From Nemertoderma westbladi (Eukaryota > Xenacoelomorpha > Nemertodermatida > Nemertodermatidae), in assembly GCA_032718475.1 (NCBI GenBank), contig JAUCBJ010001973.1:28725-92724 (forward strand): a stretch of 64,000 nt of DNA, in the 5' to 3' direction. Under the pieces are notes generated by a model. The model was not told where the DNA came from, searched no databases, and saw only the letters and a list, made by a program, of their open reading frames with translations. The position numbers and the translations under genes were made by a program. Below, piece after piece: positions 47,141-57,181 of the stretch; the stretch's first letter is position 1; each line of letters opens with the position of its first letter.

Positions 47141-48533
47141 GCCAGTTCCCAAGAAGGGCAACCTAACACTCTATGGTTCTTTTCGGGGAATCTCATTGAT
47201 CTCGATTGCTGCAAAGCTATACAATAGGATTCTATTAAATCGCATCAGGGATCCCATTGAGAGACTGCTCCGTGGAAATCAGAATGGGTTCCGTAAAGGT
47301 CGTGGGACCATGGAGCCCATTTTGGCACTTAGAAGGATAATTGAAGAATTATCAAATAAGAAAGACAGGCATCTGGCTGTTATCTTTGTTGACTTCTTCA
47401 AGGCCTTTGATTCAGTCTCTCGGTCACGTATGTTCAGCATACTTTCATTATATGGGATTCCTGGTGAAATTATTGCAGCAATCAGATCAGTATACGATGG
47501 TTCGACAACATTTGTGTCTACTGTTGACGGTGACACAGAACCATTTGAAGTGTTATGGGGCGTCCTCCAAGGAGACACACTTGCACCATTCTTGTTCATT
47601 ATTGTGGTTGACTATGTTCTACGCATGTCCTTAGATCATTATAATGATGATGGGGTGATGATAACTCCACCTACTGGCTCCAGAAGTCGAGGAAATCCTG
47701 CCAAGTACCTAACTGATCTAGACTTTGCTGATGTCTTAGGAGTAGTCTCAGAATCATTAGAGGGAGCCCAACGGCTCCTCAGCTCATTAGAACATGCTGC
47801 TTCTAGTGTTGGTCTTTTTATTAACTCCAGAAAGACCAAAATTCTGACAGTTAACTTTGAAAGTCCTCAGCAAGTCTCTGATCGGATGAGCATAAGCTCA
47901 AAGGATGGTATGCTTGAGCATGTGGACGACTTCTGTTACCTGGGATCAGTACGTAAGGGACAAGAATACGTAAGGGAAAGGCATGGGCAGCCTTGAATAG
48001 GCTTTCCAGGATTTGGAAGTCACCGAGAATTAATCGGAAACTTAAGGTCCGATTATTTAGAGCAGCAGTAGTTCCAGTACTCCTCTACGGGAGTCCATGC
48101 TGGGCTCTAACTGCTGAGGACACCAAATCTCTGGATGGCACATTCACAAGAATGCTACGCCGGGTTCATTGTGTCAAGTACAATGCACACATCTCCAACC
48201 AGACACTATATAACATTGGAGGTATCTCATTGGTTCCCCCAAGCTTGACACTAGAACAAAATCTCCTCCGCTTTGCAGGACATTGCTTTCGCCGTGAGGA
48301 CCAGCCAGTGCATAATCTTGTACTTTGGCAGCCTCATGGAGTGAATAAGCATGGTGGACAGCCCATGACTTTCTTGAGACGCATCTTAAAAGGACACTGG
48401 CCTTAAAGATGCGGATGATCTAGCAAATATCATGGGTGATAGGGAGTTGTGGCGGTGCAATTTTGTTGACAAGCCGGCACAGCATTCTTAAAAATGCAGC
48501 TGCAATGCAGCATGCCGATCCTAGTAGTAGTAG
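47141..48533 (+). pseudogene. LINE-A copy 1 ORF2, 3' piece (RT and C-terminus), inactive
   Basis: Continues the frame cut at 21750. The RT is collinear with copy 2, but the active-site box reads FADV instead of FADD, so a catalytic Asp is lost. A small deletion near 47950 (FCYLGS region) shifts the frame, splitting 47097-47996 from 47993-48406. A further shift near 48393 removes the normal C-terminus. Ends with the (TAG)n tail at 48522-48533. Confidence 0.92.
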
Positions 48534-48718
48534 TACTTAAGGGGTGCTATGCGAGGAGTACATTTAGGATTGTCAATTCAGAGAAGTACATGTGTTAAAT
48601 TTCCTGCTGATCAATATTTCCACTGTTTACCGTGTGTTTTACAGTACTTTTCTTATGTTTTCCTAGTGTTTTACCGTTTTACTAGTGTTTTCCTAATTTA
48701 GAACTATCCCAATTTATG

Positions 48719-48924
48719 GTTTTTATGGATTTAGTGACAATCAAACATAGAGACAAAAACAATTATTTGTAGGTTCCAGGTGTGTCTCGATAGATTCTGT
48801 CTCTATAGTTACTCCGCCCTTCTGGAAATTTTCATGAAATTCAATCTTGTAGAACCAGAGTAATGGGTACATAATATATGTTAATAGTCACATGTATGGG
48901 GATAGCCTGGGATACCATCTCCCC
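48719..48924. other. Short spacer between two foldback elements
   Basis: About 200 bp of unique-looking intron sequence; nothing recognised. Confidence 0.5.
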
Positions 48925-50794
48925 TTAAACCCTATTACCACACCGGGGGGGTGTTTAGACCATTAGCAGCACTGGAGGGGGGTCGATTCGGCCCCGCGCT
49001 GTATTTTTGTAATCATCCAATAAAATCGTACGAAATTTGGGCTGTAGGTGAAAAAATTATCGATGAACATTTTCAAATCCAAAAAAATGCAAATTTCATA
49101 AGGTGGGTATAATAATTTTCATGAAAAATAGAAGTAGTCCCAGGACAAAATATACATTTTTTTGATATTCAAAAAACTGATAGTGTGGAATTGTTGGCTA
49201 GCATTAGTAGGTTTTTCACTACGCTGGATCGAATGTGATTCTATTCCATTTCCGAAAAAAGAACTGGATGCTATTTTTCGTGCACCTAAGAAGTGGGCGT
49301 GGCACTTCAAATTTTGAAAAATGCGATATTCGGAAAATATCCCCATGTTTTGATTTCAACGCGTTTTTATAGGTTTTCTGGACCGCTGAATCGATTGAAA
49401 ATATTATCAGCCTGAAGACTTAGTGGATCGTCCTTTTTTTAAGCACCAAAATTAGGGTGTGGCACTTCAATTATTGAAAAATACGAGATTCGGAAAATAA
49501 ACCAAAGTTAAAGTACCACGCCCTAATTGTGGTTTACCAATAATAACGTACAACTTAGGGCGGTGCGTTTTTACTTTTTATCGATTTCATTGTTCTACCG
49601 GTGCCCAAAAGTTGCCAAATGGTAAAAAAATAAGGCAAAAAAAATTTCTTTAAATTTCGTCTATGTCTTCACGGATCCCAAGAGGGTTGAAATTTTGTGC
49701 AATCGCGATGCACCATAATGAAATTTATAACAATATAACACATTGATGAAAGATCAATGACTCAAAAAAAAACTCCCTGCATGCATCAAATGTCATCAAA
49801 TGGTTCCAAACTTAGTTAGATACCAAAATTTCAATTTTTGGATTAAGGGAAGTAGTGCCACAGGCACATGACCAGAACTTACTCTTTGGCGCAAGTGATG
49901 ATTATTCTCAATGTTGGTGATGGACAACTTTTAGTTCTCCTACGTCATTATTATTATGCTCATTAGAACCGCAATGACCGATTTAGTGGGGGTAGACACC
50001 ATCAAAATAAGCATAGAGCAAATAGTTCTTGAGATATTATAGAAAATGTTAAGTACGGCACAAGTCAACATTACTTCCTTGATGATTTATAGACAAATAC
50101 ACAAAAATGTTACTTCTAATTATCTTAAGGCATCAAAAATAGACACATCACTGCAACAAATTGATTTAGTGTATACAGAGACCTTCAAAATTAAAGAGTA
50201 CTAATTAATTCACTATAGGTTTTGTTCATAGTTCACATTTTCTGCGATATCTTAAGAACTATTCGCTCTACGTTTGTTTTGAAGGTGTCTACCCCCACTA
50301 AATCGGACATTGCGGTTCTAATGAGCATAATATGAATGCAGTAGGAGAACTCAAAGTTGGCCATCGCGAAAATTGAGAATAATCATCACTTGCACCAAAT
50401 GGTAGGTTCTGGCCATGTTCCTGTGGCACTAGTTCCCTTGATCCAAAAATTAAAATTTTGGTTTCTAACTAAGTTTGGAACCATTTGATGACATTTGATG
50501 CATGCAGGAAGTTCTTTTTTGAGTCATTGATCTTTCATCAATGTGTTATATTGTTTTACATTTCATTATGGTGCATCGCGATGGCACAAAATTTCAACCC
50601 TTTTGGGATCCGGGAAGATATAGATGAAATTTAAAGAAATTTTTTTTGCCTTATTTTTTTACCATTTGGCAACTTTTGTGCACAGGTAGAACAATGAAAT
50701 CGAAAAAAAAAGTAAAAAACGCACCGCCCTAGTACAACTAAGACTTGAAGCTTCATTATTACTTTCATTCGATTCAGCGGTCTAGATAACCTAT

Positions 50795-51542
50795 TACTAC
50801 TACTACTACTAGGATCGGCATGCTGCATTGCAGCTGCATTTTTAGGAATGCTGTGCCGGCTTGTCAACAAAATTGCACCGCCACAACTCCCTATCACCCA
50901 TGACATTTGCTTGATCATCCGCATCTTTAAGGCCTGTGTCCTTTAAGATGCGTCTCAAGAAAGTCATGGGCTGTCCACCATGCTTATTCACTCCATGAGG
51001 CTGCCAAAGTACAAGATTATGCACTGGTTGGTCCTCACGGCGAAAGCAATGTCCTGCAAAGCGGAGGCGATTTTGTTCTAGTGTCAAGCTTGGGGGAACC
51101 AATGAGACACCTCCAATGTTATATAGTGTCTGGTTGGAGATGTGTGCATTGTACTTGACACAATGAACCCGGCGTAGCATTCGTGTGAATGTGCCATCCA
51201 GAGATTTGGTGTCCTCAGCAGTTAGAGCCCAGCATGGACTCCCGTAGAGGAGTACTGGAACTACTGCTGCTCTAAATAATCGGACCTTAAGTTTCCGATT
51301 AATTCTCGGTGACTTCCAAATCCTGGAAAGCCTATTCAAGGCTGCCCATGTCTTACCCTTACGTATTCGAAGGTCCTCACCTGACTTCCGGATCCATGAT
51401 CCCAGGTAACAGAAGTCATCCACATGCTCAAGCATACCATCCTTTGAGCTTATGCTCATCCGATCAGAGACTTGCTGAGGACTTTCAAAGTTAACTGTCA
51501 AAATTTTGGTCTTTCTGGAGTTAATAAAAAGACCAACAGATA
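50795..51542 (-). mobile_element. LINE-A copy 3, 5'-truncated (RT C-terminal part)
   Basis: TAGATAACCTAT is present on both sides (50783-50794 and 51543-51554), a 12-bp target duplication. The coding part (50842-51542) is an open frame for the RTE C-terminal region, about 97-98% identical by eye to copy 2, ending with the same stop and (TAG)n tail. It is a recent, ordinary 5'-truncated insertion. Confidence 0.95.
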
Positions 51543-51960
51543 TAGATAACCTATAAAAATGGGTTGAAATGAAAACCTTGTGGTATTTTCTGTATATCGT
51601 AATTCTGAAAATTTGAAGTGCCACGCCCTAATTTTAGTGCACCAAAAATGACGTACAACTTCCCTTACATACTTATATAGAGTAGTAGAGTCCTCCATAC
51701 GAATCAGAATCAATAAAAAAAGCCCCAACATAAAGAATTACTAACTCAAAAATGACATTGTAAAATTCGAAAATTTTAAAAAAATTTCTGCTGGGGACCA
51801 AATTTTGAGGTGGCACCCACATCGAAAAGTTGAAATCTAATTGCAACGCCGTTTTTTGAAAAAGATGTGCCATTAAATTTGATTAATTCTCGTAAAAAAT
51901 TGGGCTGGTACATAATGTGGTTGCATAAATACAGCAATTAAAACCTGGGAAGGAGACGAA

Positions 51961-51982
51961 TCCCCCCCCCCCCCCCCCCCCA
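51961..51982. repeat. Poly-C tract at the end of the foldback element
   Basis: About 20 consecutive C just inside the right terminus. Comparable runs occur at 6146-6168, 18507-18524 and 54724-54739. Confidence 0.85.
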
Positions 51983-52005
51983 CCCCCTAGTGGTAATAGG
52001 GTTAA

Positions 52006-52616
52006 CCCTTTCGATACCTAACTGGAAATTATTCAAATCCCCAAGTGCCCAAGTCTAATTCATGAATTTCTGAAGTCTGTCTGTCTTTCTGTCGGTTTGT
52101 CTGTCAAGACTTTAGAAATAATAAAATCTACTAACATTCTCACTATAGGGGTTTTCCTGGTCAAGGATTTCATTTCCGCTGTCAGTTTTCTCTTTTGACC
52201 CTATCCAGACTGTCTGTCGGTCTGTCTGTCGGTCAGAGTCCAGCAACATTTTCCCTTCTTAGAAATCGAATAAATGTCATGGAACAGATGTGTGTCATGG
52301 CGCTCTACCCATGTAACAGAAGTATGTGCCGTGGTAACGAAAGGGTTAATGTTTAAAATTAGAAGCATAATTGTCTATAATCCGCCCGGTCTTTGAATAG
52401 GTAATCTCAGTGTATATTATTTTTTGAAACTATATAGTTACTATTACCAATAATATAGAGTTAACAAAGTTTTATGTATTCTTTGGAGTGCTATATTTAG
52501 GGTTCGAATCCCTTACTAATTGTGCTTTGTATTTAATTTAATTAGTAATTCAATAAAATTATACTACTACAACTACTGAACAAAATAAGATGTACTCCAT
52601 GACAACAAAAACGCAC
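52006..52616 (-). other. Intron 1, 5' part
   Basis: Contains a minus-orientation relative of the (GACA)n dispersed repeat (52075-52235, as TCTG runs) and AT-rich sequence. A GGTTCGAATCCC word at about 52501 resembles a tRNA B box, but no A box or fold accompanies it. Ends at the exon 1 donor (GTGCGT, 52611-52616 on the minus strand). Confidence 0.5.
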
Positions 52617-52972
52617 CTGATTCCAATAAAACGTTCCATATTCCATATTGGCCAGACACCATGTAGACTAGTTGATGAGGCCCATTGCGTAAACACAATT
52701 CTTGGTTTCATTATACAACCGTGGATCCTTCTCCTTTTGTTCTGTGGTTCCTTTGGCAGAATGTGCTCATTTAATACTTGCTTACTTTTCAGCTCCTCAA
52801 GCCTTTCTTTAAAACTCTTGGAGAATTTCATATCTTCTGGTCCACTTGCACTCAAGGACTTCGGCCCATTGGGAGTCACAGAATTTGATTTACTTCGCAT
52901 TGTGATCAACCTTTTATCATTCTTTCTATTTTCAACTTTCCCTTTGTTAATCAGCAGCGATTTTGGAGGCAT
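52617..52972 (-). CDS. DEG/ENaC sodium channel, exon 1 (cytoplasmic N-terminus with HG motif)
   Basis: ATG at 52972, preceded in frame by a TAA five codons upstream, so the start is well supported. The 356-nt coding part ends at CAG before a GTGCGT donor. It encodes a ~119-residue polar, Lys-rich cytoplasmic tail with a helical stretch (FKERLEELKSKQ) and the block ASSTSLHGVW near residues 99-108. That His-Gly pair just before TM1 is the gating motif shared by DEG/ENaC/ASIC channels. The exon ends in phase 2, exactly as needed to continue into exon 2 at 9957, giving GIR then ALWLMAF. The cytoplasmic N-terminus is long for the family. The join across a 42.7-kb intron is inference from phase, order, strand and family topology. 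Confidence 0.78.
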
Positions 52973-53723
52973 AGTGTTAGGTTGTTAGCACTGGATAGGC
53001 TGTACAACGGAATCACCAGAAGTTAAACCTATATAACCTATAACTTATAACCTATACATCGCTTCATTTGCTTGCTTCAGTATTATTCGTCCTAAATGTA
53101 TCCAAATGACATATTTTATCAATCTATTGATGTTTAAACAAACAAAAGCACCAAAAGGTATAACCAAAAAGGTATAATTTAGGTATAACCAATTAAATTA
53201 ACTGTGTAAAGAAGGGCTTTATTTCTGAGATGAAAATAGGAAAATGTGCAACGGAGAAAAAATGAGTGATAACGCTCATAGATAAGTAAGATGATCTCAT
53301 GAGAGATAAGTCGCTCGGGTTTGAACCAGTCATGTTCGGACTACAGGACCTCATCAGCAGCATGCACATCACATACACACATTGCACATATTTGACACAC
53401 AATGCGATAATTTGGTATTATTAAATGTTATCATTTTTATATTTCCAACTTTTTTATTGTTATTCAGGAGCTTTGGATGCGATGCATAGTGTTTGGTCTG
53501 TAGTGGTAAATATGCTCTATAACGGAAATCACCACAAGTTATAAATTTTGTAATTGATTTAATTGCCTTTTAATTAAATGATTAATTTAGAAAAATTTAA
53601 AATTTTATTTTTATCTTTATAATAAGTATAATAAATAATTATAATTTTATAATTTTTAAAATTATTAAATAAAATAATTAAATTTAATTTAATCCACAAT
53701 TTTGATGTGTTGATATTTTATTT
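52973..53723 (-). other. Presumed 5' UTR and promoter side of the DEG/ENaC gene
   Basis: Sequence just upstream of the exon 1 ATG; on the minus strand it includes several TATAACC/TATAAGTT words within 60-110 bp of the start. No clear TATA box with initiator can be singled out. Further right it is AT-rich and non-coding. Confidence 0.4.
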
Positions 53724-53828
53724 ATTGTGATGGTACACAATGATTAATTGTGATGGTACACAATGATTAATTGTGATGGTACACAATGATTAATTGTGAT
53801 GGTACACAATGTTTAATTGTGATAGTAA
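53724..53828. repeat. Minisatellite, 23-bp unit, ~4.5 copies
   Basis: ATTGTGATGGTACACAATG plus ATTA repeats head to tail. The unit contains a short palindrome (TTGTG..CACAA). Not a CRISPR: there are no unique spacers. Confidence 0.92.
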
Positions 53829-54055
53829 TTTAGAAGGTCTACATTGTTCATTTACATTGCTTGCTATAGTAATATTTGTCTACTTCTATGTTAAATATAT
53901 ATTTTGTTCAATCTATCAACATAAATCATAAGAAAGTAAAGTTCTTCCATAAGAAAAATGTATCAGAATGTTAATGTCACTAATTGTAATTGACTGAAAT
54001 TCAATTTTCTGTCCGAGTGTATTGATTTTTGCAAGAGTTGGCAGATGCCCTGAAA

Positions 54056-54205
54056 TCTGTATAGCAGTACCAGCTGACGCGCAGTTATCTGTATAGAAGT
54101 ACCTGCTGACGCGCAGTACCTGCTGACGCGCAGTTATCTGTATAGCAGTACCTGCTGACGCGCAGTTATCTGTATAGCAGTACCTGCTGACGCGCAGTTA
54201 TCTGT
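54056..54205. repeat. Minisatellite, ~32-bp unit, left half of a split array
   Basis: Units of CTGTATAGCAGTACCTGCTG followed by ACGCGCAGTTAT, about four and a half copies with one shortened. The same unit continues at 62150-62216 after the LTR element, so the element split one array. Confidence 0.93.
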
Positions 54206-54855
54206 TGTGATGGGATCTAAGATCCCGACCGGGTTAGTGTTTCACGCATCACCGTTCTACCTCAGGGATGGTGCTAGTAGCTTGGCTGAGGCTGTTATAG
54301 GAAAACAATGAGAGTCCGGTGTTGTCTCTTTGATATCGTAAATAATAGCACAATAATGTTGTGGCAGAAACACAGATATAATGGGTACCGGTATGTATCT
54401 GATTGATGACGGTAAACAACTCATACCGGTCAGCACTAACTGAGTATCTAACTAAGTGTACCAACACAAGAGTCTGGGATAATACTCGATATTGATACAC
54501 CGTATATTGCTTCACCACCTACGCTACTTTGGCCTGTTACCTAATGGTGCTCTTCTGTGCCCTATCACGTGCGTTCCTCCCCCCTATTGGCTAATGTCCT
54601 ACTTGTCACCCTTTCACTCTCTGGGAGTGTTTCCCCTCTGCCGCTAGCCTCTGCTAGCTGTGTCCCCTCCGAGGTGGTTTGACCTCTAACCTCCCTTTGT
54701 GTGTGGCTTCGGGGCTTGTGTTCCCCCCCCCCCCCCCCCAAATGTTGGTTGTGATACGAAATTAATATTGCTAATCTCGTATCTCCAACATATTGCTGAA
54801 AATGCCACTATCCCATTTTCTGGTGGGTAATGACGCGGAATTGAATCCGCTTACA
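54206..54855 (-). repeat. 3' LTR of the LARD-like element (650 bp)
   Basis: TGTGATGGG to CTTACA. It has 92 bp (54206-54297) that the other LTR lacks. An inverted repeat ATGCTATCTTC/GAAGATAGCAT lies just inside the internal region (54865-54895). A poly-C run lies at 54724-54739. Confidence 0.85.
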
Positions 54856-54866
54856 CTCCCCCCCCC

Positions 54867-56880
54867 CATGCTATCTTCCTGGTGAGAAGATAGCATCAAC
54901 CACAAGTGCGCTTCAATTCCGCTGGAACCCGATCTACTATCGGGTGTGGGGTGGAGTTCTTTTCTCGGAGTCGGCTTTCCAGGCTGCTCCCTTTGGGTAT
55001 GATATTGCTACCCCTTCTTGGTGCAATTGCGAGCTATGTTGCACCAAGGTATCTGATGTCTCCGTTTGAGGCAATTGTGGCCCCTTCACACAATTTTCAA
55101 AAACTCTCACTCTGAACTCACTCTAACCTCACTCTACTCTCTCTTATGGACCCTATCGTCCCTTACTCTCTCTCTTACTGCTCGCTCCCCACACTTGAAT
55201 TGCACTCCTCTCACTTTCTTACGCGCCAACACCTCCTCTCCATACTTCCCTCGTACTCCTCTCATACTCCTCACACGCCAACACCTCCTCTCCATACTTC
55301 CCTCGGAACTTACCCCAGTTCATCGGCTTGTGGCAGACAAGCCTCATGAGCTGGCCCCATCGCCACTGCTCCACAATGTCCTGTGCCTGGTCCGTGCTCC
55401 CCCCGGAACTTGCCCCAGTCCATCGGCTTGTGGCAGACAAGGCCCATGAGCTGGCACATCCCCACTGCTTCACAATGTCCTGTGTTCTCTACCACTCCCA
55501 AAGTGTCAAGTTCTTATGTTCCCCTGTCTGTGCTATCATCCTATCTACCTCGCTACTTACTTCTTACCCTTGTACTTACTATGTAACTCTCTTACTACTA
55601 ACTCTATTTTACTTTACCAACTCTAACGGTACTATGTACCCTAATACTGCTACTACCTACATAATGCTACTACCTAATACCTACATACAACACCCTTCAC
55701 TCTCTCACTATGTGGCGCTTTCGGTGCCTACAACCCCCCTGCTATTACCTCTATGGTATACTTACATACCATACCTTTCGGTGCCCACAACCCCTCTACT
55801 CTCTTTCTACGTGGCGCTTTCGGTGCCCACAACCCCTCTGCTACTACTTCTCATGGTATGTCTGTATACCACACTCCCTAACTTTCTACGTGGTGCTTTC
55901 GTTTTCGCACAACCTCTAACTCTCTCGGTACTATGTACCCTGCTACTCCGGTACTATGTACCCTGCTACTACTCGTGGTATGTCAATATACCACACACCC
56001 TATCTTCTGCCTACTTCTAACTCTAAAGGTACTATGTACCCTCCTACTCCCGTGGCATGTTTATATACCACACTCCCTAATTTCTGCCTACTTCTAACTG
56101 TAATGGTACTATGTACCCTCCTACTCCCATGGTATGTTTACATACCACACTCCCTAATTTCTGCCTACTTCTAACTATTACCTACTATCTACTATTACTT
56201 TCTCTTTCTAACTTTCTATTTTACTTCTTTATTTCATTATTTTTTTTTTATATTTGTGTGGGAAGGGCGTCTCGCCCTCAATCCCACCCCCCTCAGTCCA
56301 ATACTTGGACGACTAAACTCTATGCTGCCCCTTCTAATAGGCAGCACTTTCCTACAGCCCTCCTGTAGGTCTTCCTGTCCTTTGCTCCTATCTTACCCCT
56401 ATTCTCACTTCTACGGATCTAACTCTTCCATCTTCGCCCCCCTTCAGTCCAACTTATTAGATGACTCAGCAACCTAAGGGTGATTCTTCCAGCAGGCAAC
56501 TCTCCCACTGCCCCCCTGTAGGTCCTCTAATTCTTCGCCCCACTCTCCTTGTCAATTCCAACTCTCTTGGAACTGACCGTCCCTTCTCTTCTGTCCTTAA
56601 ATCGGGTCTCTCTGTTGTATTACTGATCTCCTCGTGGTCGTCCCCTGGCGGCAAAGTGCCACCCTTCATCTTGTCGCTTGGCGGTAGAATACCGCCCCTC
56701 ATGCCATCCTTACTCGTACATGCTACCTCTGCTGGCCTCTCCCTTAATATGTGCGCCGCCATTAAAGCCCTCGATAATCCCCGGTCATCCTTTGGTACAC
56801 GTAGTGGCTCACTATTTAATGCCCCTTCGCACTCTGCCACCTCCTTATGCGTGTACAACACGCCTTCACCCACTTTCCTG
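54867..56880 (-). repeat. Internal region of the LARD-like element, left part: tandem repeats and an ORF remnant
   Basis: 55303-55480 holds two copies of a ~104-bp unit (CATCGGCTTGTGGCAGACAA). 55700-55910 holds ~80-bp units with TTTCGGTGCCCACAACCCC. 55935-56180 holds about three ~77-bp units with GGTACTATGTACCCT. The frame at 56466-56873 (minus) is open over 135 codons with repeated RGGILPP/KGGTLPP words and may be the C-terminal part of a gag-like protein cut by the Gypsy insertion. The long plus-strand frame at 55328-56020 is a by-product of pyrimidine-rich repeats. Confidence 0.7.
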
Positions 56881-57097
56881 TGTGGCGTACAGGGGTGTGG
56901 GATATGGAGTTAGGTTGTAGACAGGGTTGCCTAGCAACGATCTAGGATTCTGGTTGTAGGCTATGTACCGGTACCTCTTCAGTACAGACTTACTGACTTG
57001 TGCAACTCGTCATCCTAGAATATATGAATTACCATACTGCCGTATACAGATAACAAATCTTATTATTATAACTTCATAATTTAGCCTGACGCTAAAC
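56881..57097 (+). repeat. Gypsy 5' LTR (217 bp)
   Basis: Short LTR beginning TGTGGCGTAC. Followed immediately by the primer-binding-site-like TGGTGACCCGG. Confidence 0.88.
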
Positions 57098-57181
57098 TGG
57101 TGACCCGGCATGGTGAACTCGCTAATTCAAACAGTTGCAGAATAATCCCCATGTTCAGCTATTAGCCTATTAACTACCGGT

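Larger units (their letters stand above)
20838..48533 (+). mobile_element. LINE-A copy 1 (RTE-like), 5'-truncated, split by the BEL element
   Basis: LINE-A sequence runs 20838-21750 and resumes at 47141, continuing to the (TAG)n tail at 48522-48533. GCCAG is present at both edges of the gap (21746-21750 and 47141-47145). The 5' end is truncated inside the endonuclease domain. The insertion is in the right arm of the foldback element; no clear LINE target duplication was seen. Confidence 0.9.
19843..48709. mobile_element. Foldback transposon (long TIRs, 9-bp target duplication) holding the whole nested stack
   Basis: The left end starts GGATGATTCTAAATTAGG (19843). The right end is its inverted copy, finishing TAGAACTATCC (48709). 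CAATTTATG is present on both outer sides (19834-19842 and 48710-48718). The left arm runs to about 20338, a loop covers about 20339-20507, and the right arm runs from about 20508 to 20802 and resumes at 48534-48709. Arms are about 490 bp and rich in short AGGAAAACAC-type repeats. A 9-bp duplication with long repetitive TIRs fits Foldback/Mutator-like elements; no transposase is present. LINE-A copy 1 split the right arm. Without later insertions the element was about 1.15 kb. Confidence 0.85.
48929..52001. mobile_element. Large foldback element with TTAA target duplication, ~1-kb arms
   Basis: It begins ACCCTATTACCACACC and ends GTGGTAATAGGG, inverted copies, with TTAA on both sides (48925-48928 and 52002-52005). 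The arms pair over long stretches, for example 49935-50050 with 50235-50340 around GGGGGTAGACACC, and 49370-49800 with 50420-50790. The loop is roughly 50110-50170. No transposase frame. LINE-A copy 3 is inserted in the right arm. Without it the element is about 2.3 kb. Confidence 0.88.

Noticed and set aside
52495-52515. GGTTCGAATCCC as part of a tRNA gene
   Set aside because: Only a B-box-like word; no A box or cloverleaf fold around it.
53724-53828. 23-bp repeats with internal palindrome
   Set aside because: Simple minisatellite; no spacers and no associated genes.
54056-54205. Regularly spaced 32-bp repeats resembling a CRISPR array
   Set aside because: Units are head-to-tail without unique spacers, the context is animal DNA, and the array is a minisatellite split by an LTR element.
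55328-56020. 230-codon plus-strand ORF
   Set aside because: Runs through several pyrimidine-rich tandem repeats with no protein-like conservation; the element's own strand is minus.
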